DNA from: Acinetobacter halotolerans
Lineage (GTDB): Bacteria; Pseudomonadota; Gammaproteobacteria; Pseudomonadales; Moraxellaceae
Direction: 5' to 3'
DNA: 64,000 nt
Assembly (NCBI RefSeq): GCF_004208515.1
Contig: NZ_SGIM01000013.1
Span: 20,829-84,828 of the forward strand
The notes below the pieces were generated by a model. The model was not told the origin of the DNA. It made no database searches and worked only from the letters and a program-made list of their open reading frames with translations. Numbering within the stretch: position 1 is the first letter of the stretch; each line of letters opens with the position of its first letter. The position numbers and the translations under genes are program-made. Of this stretch, positions 58,071 through 64,000 are shown piece after piece.

Positions 58071-60284
58071 ATGGCTTCTTTGAATCATCATCGTCCACTT
58101 TGGGCATTACTTGCTGCAGCACCTTTGGTTGCGGCAATCAGTACCCATGTACACGCACAGACATGGAAGATCAATTTACGTGATGCAGACTTAGCAGCAT
58201 TTATTAACGAAGTTGCAGATATTACAGGTAAGAATTTTGCGGTTGATCCTCGCGTGCGAGGCAATGTGACTGTTATTTCGAATAAACCACTCAATAAAGA
58301 TGAGGTTTATGATCTGTTTTTGGGGGTGCTTAGCGTTAATGGTGTGGTGGCATTGCCTTCGGGTAATACCATCCGTTTAGTGCCGGATAGTAATGTAAAA
58401 AATGCCGGTATTCCGTACGATGGGCGCAATCGTGCAGGTGGTGATCAGATCGTAACTCGGGTGATTTGGTTGCAAAATACCAATCCAAATGATCTCGTTC
58501 CTGCGTTACGTCCATTGATGCCGCAGTTTGCACATTTGGCGGCAGTTGCTGGAACCAATGCATTGATTGTTTCTGATCGTGCAGCCAATATTTATCAACT
58601 TGAAAATATTGTACGTAACTTGGATGGTACAGGTCAGAACGATATTGAAGCGATTGGCTTGCAGTCGAGTCAGGCTGAGGAAGTGATCACTTTGCTGGAA
58701 ACCATGAGTGCAACAGGTGCAGCAAAAGATTTTGTGGGGTCCCGCGTACGTATCGTTGCTGACAATCGCACCAATCGTATTCTGATCAAAGGTGATCCTG
58801 ATTCACGTAAGCGTTTGCGTCAAATCATTGAGATGTTGGACGTGCCGTCGGCAGACCGCTTGGGTGGCTTGAAAGTCTTTCGTTTGAAATATGCCAGTGC
58901 AAAAAGCCTCGCTGAAATTTTACAAGGTTTGGTTTCTGGTCAGTCGGTATCTTCTTCTGCATCATCGAACAATAGTAATGCATCAAATCCAATCAACAAC
59001 TTGATTTCAAATAATCAAAGCACAAGCTCGTCAGGTAATTCTTCGGGTAGTTCGGGGATTAGCCTCAATAGTGGCTTTAATAACCGTCAAAATGATGTGA
59101 CCAGCTTCAATGGTGGCGGTGTCAGTATTATTGCGGACAGTACCCAAAACGCTTTGGTGGTCAAAGCTGATCCACAGTTGATGCGTGAGATTGAATCAGC
59201 AATTCAACAATTGGATACCCGTCGTCAGCAAGTGCTGATAGAGGCTGCGATTATTGAGGTTGTGGGTAGTGATGCCGATCAACTCGGTGTGCAATGGGTG
59301 CTAGGTGATCTAAGTAGTGGTGTTGGACTGGTTAATTTTTCAAACCTTGGTTCTGGACTGTCCAAAATTGCAGCTGGTTATCTAACGGGTGGTGCTGCAG
59401 GAGCTGCAGGTGCTTTGGGGGATGGTGCTTCAATAGGTGTCGGAAATTTTGAAAACCCGCGCAAGGCGTACGGTGCACTGATACAAGCGTTGAGAGCGAA
59501 TACTAAATCGAACTTTTTATCGACTCCTTCGATTGTTACTATGGACAATGAAGAAGCCTATATTGTGGTCGGGCAAAATGTTCCATTTGTCACAGGGTCA
59601 GTTGCAACTCAGGGTAACAGTACCGTAAACCCCTATACGACGGTTGAGCGGAAAGATGTGGGGATAACGCTAAAAGTTGTACCTCATATTGGTGAAGGAG
59701 GGTCAGTTCGTCTTGAAGTTGAACAAGAGGTTTCGAATGTTCAGCCTAATCGAGGGCAGGCAACAGATTTGGTGACCAGTAAACGGGCGATTAAGACCTC
59801 AGTATTGGCTGATCATGGGCAAACTGTGATTTTGGGTGGTTTGATTTCTGATGATACCAGTCTAACTCGTCAAAGCATTCCCTTGTTAGGGGATATTCCG
59901 TATTTAGGACGTTTATTCCGTGCAGATACTCGAAGCAACGAAAAACGTAATCTTTTGGTGTTTATCCATCCGACTATTGTTGGGGACTCAGATGATATTC
60001 GTCGTATCTCACAACAGCGCTATAATCAGCTTTATAGTTTGCAGCTTTCAATGGATAAAAATGGCAACTTTGCAAAACTACCTGAGAATGTAAACGATAT
60101 TTATCGTCAACAACCTGCGGTGAGTGCTTCACCTTATCAAAACGTTCCAACTGCAACGCAAGGTCAAAAGACTGTCGTGACGACACCAGTTGCGACGGAA
60201 GAAGCGCCATTGCAAAAAAGGGCTGTGGAGCGAAGTAAAAACACAGTGACGACGACAACGATACATCCAGCATCTTCACAGTAG
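58071..60284 (+). CDS. gspD: Type II secretion system secretin GspD
   Basis: 737 residues with a signal peptide cleaved near THVHA. Order: N0 domain (WKINLRDADLAAFINEVADITGKNF), N1-N3 domains with the Ser/Asn-rich insert SSSASSNNSNASNPINN inside N3, and the secretin barrel with VPFVTGS and the gate region, ending ISDDTSLTRQSIPLLGDIPYLGRLF. It forms the outer-membrane channel for lipases and other enzymes. The C-terminal 70 residues are a Thr/Val-rich tail. The start is at MASLNHH or an in-frame GTG three codons earlier. Confidence 0.93.
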   Translation: MASLNHHRPLWALLAAAPLVAAISTHVHAQTWKINLRDADLAAFINEVADITGKNFAVDPRVRGNVTVISNKPLNKDEVYDLFLGVLSVNGVVALPSGNTIRLVPDSNVKNAGIPYDGRNRAGGDQIVTRVIWLQNTNPNDLVPALRPLMPQFAHLAAVAGTNALIVSDRAANIYQLENIVRNLDGTGQNDIEAIGLQSSQAEEVITLLETMSATGAAKDFVGSRVRIVADNRTNRILIKGDPDSRKRLRQIIEMLDVPSADRLGGLKVFRLKYASAKSLAEILQGLVSGQSVSSSASSNNSNASNPINNLISNNQSTSSSGNSSGSSGISLNSGFNNRQNDVTSFNGGGVSIIADSTQNALVVKADPQLMREIESAIQQLDTRRQQVLIEAAIIEVVGSDADQLGVQWVLGDLSSGVGLVNFSNLGSGLSKIAAGYLTGGAAGAAGALGDGASIGVGNFENPRKAYGALIQALRANTKSNFLSTPSIVTMDNEEAYIVVGQNVPFVTGSVATQGNSTVNPYTTVERKDVGITLKVVPHIGEGGSVRLEVEQEVSNVQPNRGQATDLVTSKRAIKTSVLADHGQTVILGGLISDDTSLTRQSIPLLGDIPYLGRLFRADTRSNEKRNLLVFIHPTIVGDSDDIRRISQQRYNQLYSLQLSMDKNGNFAKLPENVNDIYRQQPAVSASPYQNVPTATQGQKTVVTTPVATEEAPLQKRAVERSKNTVTTTTIHPASSQ

Positions 60285-60356
60285 ATGCACACAAGCACAT
60301 ATGCCACAATGTTATGATTGCGAGAACCGATAATCAATAAATCAGGATAAGGATTG

Positions 60357-60971
60357 ATGTTTATGACTTGGAAATTGCAAGCCATTACAGGTGAATTTAC
60401 GGGGAAAGAAATCACGATTGAACGTGATATGTTGGTCGGGCGACATCAGGATGCTGATATTTTGTTGCAATCAGCGGATATTTCACGTCGTCATGCGGCT
60501 TTAGTGCTAAAAGACCAACAGCTTTGGGTGCAGGACTTAAATTCATCTAATGGTACGTTTATTAATGATTTGCGTATAGAACAAGAAACTGAATTGCATG
60601 ATGGCGATATTGTGCAATTTTCGAGTTTTCTGTTTTCCGTTTTTGCGCCAGTTAATTTTGAAAGCGAATTGCCTGAAATTGAAGCCGAACCAGTCAGCTC
60701 TGCAGCACATGATCAAGGTATGCCAAGTATTGCAGAACGTGTAGTTGAGACTCCGATTAGCCGTGATGGTATGCCACAACAAGTTGCGATTCCAAAACCA
60801 GCACCAATTCCTGAACATGTAAATGTTCAAACTGCTTCAGAACAGCAGCCAGTTGTAGATAAAACATCTGTGACAGAGGAAAAACAACAACAAAGAAATG
60901 CCTCAGTTGGTTTGATTTCAATTATTGTATTGATGATTTTGGCGATGGTTGCTTGGCTGTTCTTTAAATAA
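60357..60971 (+). CDS. FHA domain protein with C-terminal membrane anchor
   Basis: About 204 residues: an N-terminal FHA domain (GRHQDADILLQSADISRRHAAL ... DLNSSNGTFIND contains the phosphothreonine-binding Gly-Arg, Ser-Arg-Arg-His and Asn), a Pro/Glu-rich linker and a final transmembrane helix (LISIIVLMILAMVAWLFF). Orientation would leave the FHA domain in the cytoplasm. No kinase lies beside it. It is downstream of gspD and may be cotranscribed; a link to secretion is possible but unproven. Confidence 0.85.
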   Translation: MFMTWKLQAITGEFTGKEITIERDMLVGRHQDADILLQSADISRRHAALVLKDQQLWVQDLNSSNGTFINDLRIEQETELHDGDIVQFSSFLFSVFAPVNFESELPEIEAEPVSSAAHDQGMPSIAERVVETPISRDGMPQQVAIPKPAPIPEHVNVQTASEQQPVVDKTSVTEEKQQQRNASVGLISIIVLMILAMVAWLFFK

Positions 60972-61041
60972 TCATTCTAAGCTTTTACAATGCAAGGCAT
61001 ATCGTAATAGGTATGCCTTTTTTATTTTTAGAGTAAATATC

Positions 61042-61734
61042 ATGTCTGTTGCACAGTTACAAAGCCGTAATCTGATTCTATTTGATCTTGATGGAACGTT
61101 GGTAGATTCTGCCGCTGATTTGTATCGCGCCATGAATCTTAGTTTAGAGAAGTTGAGCTTGCCTTTGGTAACCGAAGTGCAGGTTCGGGAGTGGGTTGGT
61201 AAGGGTGCTGCAAAATTATGTGAAACTGTGCTTGAACATTTGTTTGGGCGAGTGGATGCACAACTGCAAAAACAATTGCTTGATACCTTTATGCAGGTGT
61301 ATGCGCAGGAGCTATGCGTTAATACCACGGTTTATGACGGAGTTTTGGTCTTTTTGGAACATTGTCAAATGCATGATATCTCGATGGTTTGTGTCACCAA
61401 TAAGCCTGAGTATCTAGCAAGAGGGATTCTCGATATTTTACAATTGAGTTCATATTTTAAAATGGTCATTGGTGGTGATAGCTTGCCAGAGCGAAAACCA
61501 CATCCTTTACCTTTATTGCACTGCATGCAAAGTCAAAATGCATCGGCAATGGAAAGTTTGATGATTGGTGATTCGAGTAATGATGTCGAAGCAGCAAGAC
61601 GCGCAGGTATTGATTGTATTGTGGTCAGCTATGGCTATAATCATGGAGAAAATATCAATGACTGTCAGCCGCAACAGGTGGTCGATAGTTTGGTAGAGTT
61701 GATTGAAGAAGATAAAGTAAGGAGCAAGGCATGA
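61042..61734 (+). CDS. gph: Phosphoglycolate phosphatase
   Basis: 230-residue HAD-family phosphatase. Motif I is LFDLDGTLVDSAADL, motif II VCVTNKPEYLA, motif III the lysine in ERKPHP, motif IV MIGDSSNDVEAARRAG. It removes phosphate from 2-phosphoglycolate formed during DNA repair. The start at MSVAQLQSRN follows a T-rich stretch; a longer frame runs back into the FHA gene. Its stop overlaps a small leader frame ahead of trpE. Confidence 0.92.
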   Translation: MSVAQLQSRNLILFDLDGTLVDSAADLYRAMNLSLEKLSLPLVTEVQVREWVGKGAAKLCETVLEHLFGRVDAQLQKQLLDTFMQVYAQELCVNTTVYDGVLVFLEHCQMHDISMVCVTNKPEYLARGILDILQLSSYFKMVIGGDSLPERKPHPLPLLHCMQSQNASAMESLMIGDSSNDVEAARRAGIDCIVVSYGYNHGENINDCQPQQVVDSLVELIEEDKVRSKA

Positions 61735-61775
61735 ATGTTGTGATGGTTTTTCGATGGCGGGCTTCACCCAATTGA
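61731..61775 (+). promoter_or_regulatory. Possible leader peptide ahead of trpE
   Basis: A 14-codon frame MNVVMVFRWRASPN with AAGGAGC seven bases upstream overlaps the gph stop (ATGA) and holds one Trp codon. ATGGTTTTTCGAT at 61743-61755 can pair with ATCGAAACCAT at 61796-61806, just before the trpE start. Too little tryptophan for a textbook attenuator; treated as tentative. Confidence 0.4.
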
Positions 61776-61817
61776 AACAGAGAAACGCACAAAAAATCGA
61801 AACCATAGAGAATATTC

Positions 61818-63311
61818 ATGACCACATTTGCACAATTTGAACAACTAAAATCAGCGGGCTTTAATACGATACCTGTGTATCGTCAACGTTTAGCAGATAC
61901 TGAAACGCCCCTTTCTGTTTTTGCACGGTTTAAACAACAAAAACAAGCTTATTTATTTGAGTCAGTCGAAGGCGGGGAAAACTGGGCGCGTTATTCGATG
62001 ATTGGTTTGGGTGAGTCGACTGTTTTTTCATGTAATGAAGGTGTTTTAACGGTTCAGCAAGCAGATGGATCGGTAACTCAACAAAGTTGTGCTGATCCAT
62101 TTCAATATATTCGTGACTTTCAAAGCCAATTTAAAGTGCCAACGCAAGTGGAACTACCTGATTTGCCAAGTTTTACGGGCGGGTTAGTTGGCTATTTAGG
62201 CTATGATGCCGTGCGTTATATCGAGCCAAAACTCAAAAATATCCCAGCAGCAGACCCTGTGGCTTTGCCTGATTTATGGTTGATGCTATCTCAAACCGTG
62301 ATTGTATTTGATAATTTAAAAGATACCTTGTTTTTGATTCATCATGTTGATGCGCATCAAAAGGATGCTTATGCAAAGGCGCAAGATAAACTTGATCAGC
62401 TTGAGCAATTGCTTGCGATGCCTGTCAGCTTACAAGCCAAGCCACATACCGCACCGCATTTTGAATCAATTACAGGTAAAGAAAAATTTATCGAAACGGT
62501 CGAAAAAGTAAAAGAATACATCCGTGCTGGGGATGTGATGCAGGTTGTGCCTGGACAGCGTATGGTTTCTGATTTTGATGGCGAGGCTTTACAAGTCTAT
62601 CGTGCTTTACGCCACTTAAATCCGTCTCCCTACTTATTTTTGGTGCAAGGGGAAACTCTGACAGATCAAAAGCCATTTCATATTGTAGGTTCATCACCAG
62701 AGATTCTGTCGCGTTTGGAAAATGGTATTGCGACCGTGCGACCTTTGGCGGGTACGCGACCAAGAGGCAAGACCAAAGAAGAAGATTTGGCATTAGAGCA
62801 AGATTTATTATCTGATGAAAAAGAAATTGCTGAACATTTAATGCTAATCGATCTAGGTCGAAATGATGTTGGGCGTGTTTCTAAAATCGGTAAAGTGCAA
62901 GTGACTGACCGAATGGTGATTGAGCGATATTCCCACGTCATGCACATTGTTTCCAATGTACAGGGTGAAGTGCGTGATGATGTCGATGCATTAGATGTTT
63001 TTAAAGCAACTTTCCCTGCAGGTACCCTTTCTGGGGCACCTAAAATTCGCGCCATGGAAATTATTGATGAAGTTGAGCCCGTAAAACGAGGTGTGTTTGG
63101 TGGTGCAGTTGGATATTTGGGTTGGCATGGCGAAATGGATATGTCGATTGCGATTCGTACCTGTGTGATTCGTGATAAGAAGGTCTATGTGCAGGCAGGG
63201 GCAGGGTTGGTTGCAGACTCAAATCCTGAGTCAGAATGGAATGAAACCCAAATAAAAGCTCGCGCAGTGATCAAAGCGGTTGAATTATCGTCAAACGGAT
63301 TGATTTTATGA
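61818..63311 (+). CDS. trpE: Anthranilate synthase component I
   Basis: 497-residue chorismate-using enzyme that starts tryptophan synthesis together with the glutaminase TrpG. Family blocks are LFESVEGGENWARYSMIG (with the feedback-binding LLES-like motif), PEILSRLENG, RPLAGTRPRGK, HLMLIDLGRNDVGRV and GTLSGAPKIRAMEIIDE. Only trpE is in this place; trpGDC lies elsewhere in Acinetobacter. It is downstream of gph, as in Pseudomonas. Confidence 0.95.
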   Translation: MTTFAQFEQLKSAGFNTIPVYRQRLADTETPLSVFARFKQQKQAYLFESVEGGENWARYSMIGLGESTVFSCNEGVLTVQQADGSVTQQSCADPFQYIRDFQSQFKVPTQVELPDLPSFTGGLVGYLGYDAVRYIEPKLKNIPAADPVALPDLWLMLSQTVIVFDNLKDTLFLIHHVDAHQKDAYAKAQDKLDQLEQLLAMPVSLQAKPHTAPHFESITGKEKFIETVEKVKEYIRAGDVMQVVPGQRMVSDFDGEALQVYRALRHLNPSPYLFLVQGETLTDQKPFHIVGSSPEILSRLENGIATVRPLAGTRPRGKTKEEDLALEQDLLSDEKEIAEHLMLIDLGRNDVGRVSKIGKVQVTDRMVIERYSHVMHIVSNVQGEVRDDVDALDVFKATFPAGTLSGAPKIRAMEIIDEVEPVKRGVFGGAVGYLGWHGEMDMSIAIRTCVIRDKKVYVQAGAGLVADSNPESEWNETQIKARAVIKAVELSSNGLIL

Positions 63312-63340
63312 GTTTTTCGCATTTTTTCTAAAAAAACTGC

Positions 63341-63368
63341 TTGCATCATGTGTAAGTTTTGCTAAACT
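63341..63368 (+). promoter_or_regulatory. Promoter of the tRNA-tuf operon
   Basis: TTGCAT (63341-63346) and TAAACT (63363-63368) are 16 bases apart, about 40 bases before the first tRNA. Confidence 0.5.
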
Positions 63369-63409
63369 GCACACCGTTCCGATACGAAACGTACGAAACA
63401 CTAAGAAAC

Positions 63410-63485
<76 letters not shown>

Positions 63486-63538
63486 TCTTAAGGTTTTGAT
63501 ATATCTGAGTAAAGGGCAGCACTGTGTAAGTGTGATGT

Positions 63539-63622
63539 GGTGAGATTCCCGAGCGGTCAAAGGGGGCAGACTGTAACTCTGCTACGAAAGTTTCGAAGGT
63601 TCGAATCCTTCTCTCACCACCA
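63539..63622 (+). tRNA. tRNA-Tyr (anticodon GTA)
   Basis: 84 bases with a long variable arm, acceptor GGTGAGA/TCTCACC, anticodon loop CTGTAAC and encoded CCA. Confidence 0.97.
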
Positions 63623-63655
63623 TTTAGCTTCGATTGAAGTGGTAAGTACCAACAT

Positions 63656-63731
63656 GCGGGAGTAACTCAGTTGGTAGAGTGGCAGCCTTCCAAGCTGCAT
63701 GTCGCGAGTTCGAACCTCGTCTCCCGCTCCA
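63656..63731 (+). tRNA. tRNA-Gly (anticodon TCC)
   Basis: 76 bases; acceptor GCGGGAG/CTCCCGC, anticodon loop CTTCCAA, T-loop TTCGAAC and encoded CCA. Confidence 0.97.
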
Positions 63732-63748
63732 TTGTTATCGAAGGCATC

Positions 63749-63823
<75 letters not shown>

Positions 63824-63862
63824 GATATACAGCTTAGTAGAATTTCTACAAAAGATTTAAAG

Positions 63863-63885
63863 AAGCAGGCTATTATAGTCTGCTT
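63863..63885 (+). promoter_or_regulatory. Hairpin between the last tRNA and tuf
   Basis: Ten-pair stem AAGCAGGCTA/TAGTCTGCTT (one G-T pair) with a TTA loop and only a short T4 tail. It may be an RNA-processing site or partial attenuator separating tRNAs from tuf mRNA. Confidence 0.55.
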
Positions 63886-63988
63886 TTCAAGTATTGGGTG
63901 TTTAGTTTTTTTAGGCGAATGTCGATAAGAAAAGTGTTTCAGGGTTGTTGTTCTCTAAACTGGTGTCGACGTAAACGAGGAAAGTCAA

Positions 63989-64000
63989 ATGGCTAAGGCT
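63989..64000 (+). CDS. tuf: Elongation factor Tu, first codons only (partial)
   Basis: Only ATG GCT AAG GCT (MAKA) is inside the window. GAGGAAAG five bases ahead is a good ribosome site, and the preceding tRNA-Thr, Tyr, Gly, Thr order is that of the tufB operon of E. coli. The rest of the gene lies beyond the edge. Confidence 0.88.

Overview
The window is about 64 kb of chromosomal backbone from a gamma-proteobacterium of the genus Acinetobacter. The protein sequences, the gene order (argH-algZ-algR-hemC-hemD, dksA-gluQRS, xerD-dsbC-hom-thrC, gspN-gspC-gspD) and the AT-leaning base composition all fit that genus; I did not try to name the species. There are no rRNA genes, insertion sequences, prophages or CRISPR arrays. 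Almost every gene is a recognisable housekeeping, envelope or regulatory gene, so the unusual signals lie mostly between genes.

Layout: the end of parC (topoisomerase IV) opens the window, followed by fadD, two small membrane proteins, ppa and an OprD porin (1-6.0 kb). Next is a nitrogen-linked block (6.0-12.7 kb): two tandem TorF-type porins, comM, ubiK, glnK and amtB. Both porin genes carry near-consensus sigma-54 promoters and a shared transcribed leader, which suggests that outer-membrane porins and the ammonium transporter respond to the same nitrogen signal. A riboflavin block follows (nrdR, ribD, an orphan D12-class DNA methyltransferase, glpF, ribE; 12.8-17.7 kb). Then come pepA-holC on the minus strand, divergent lptF-lptG, gpmI-ctp, the pilS-pilR pair, a GacA/UvrY regulator and pbpG (17.7-30.5 kb).

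From 30.5 to 35.1 kb a minus-strand run xerD-dsbC-hom-thrC is read toward lower coordinates. A divergent, Fur-boxed feoA-feoB-small Cys-rich protein operon follows, then murD-ftsW. The gluQRS-dksA region carries an in-frame 60-bp tandem duplication and an inverted-repeat element. Next are nudF-cpdA, thiC with a TPP riboswitch, and phoU behind a clear Pho box. The phoU-yggX interval (46.9-47.6 kb) holds a 39-residue membrane microprotein, a candidate 84-nt small RNA with promoter and terminator, and a 44-bp perfect direct repeat.

The last third has argH, the algZ-algR two-component pair, the heme genes hemC-hemD-hemX-hemY, a thioesterase, an H-NS-like protein, the type II secretion genes gspN-gspC-gspD, an FHA protein, gph, and trpE behind a possible leader peptide. 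It ends with the classic tRNA Thr-Tyr-Gly-Thr cluster leading into tuf, of which only four codons are in the window.
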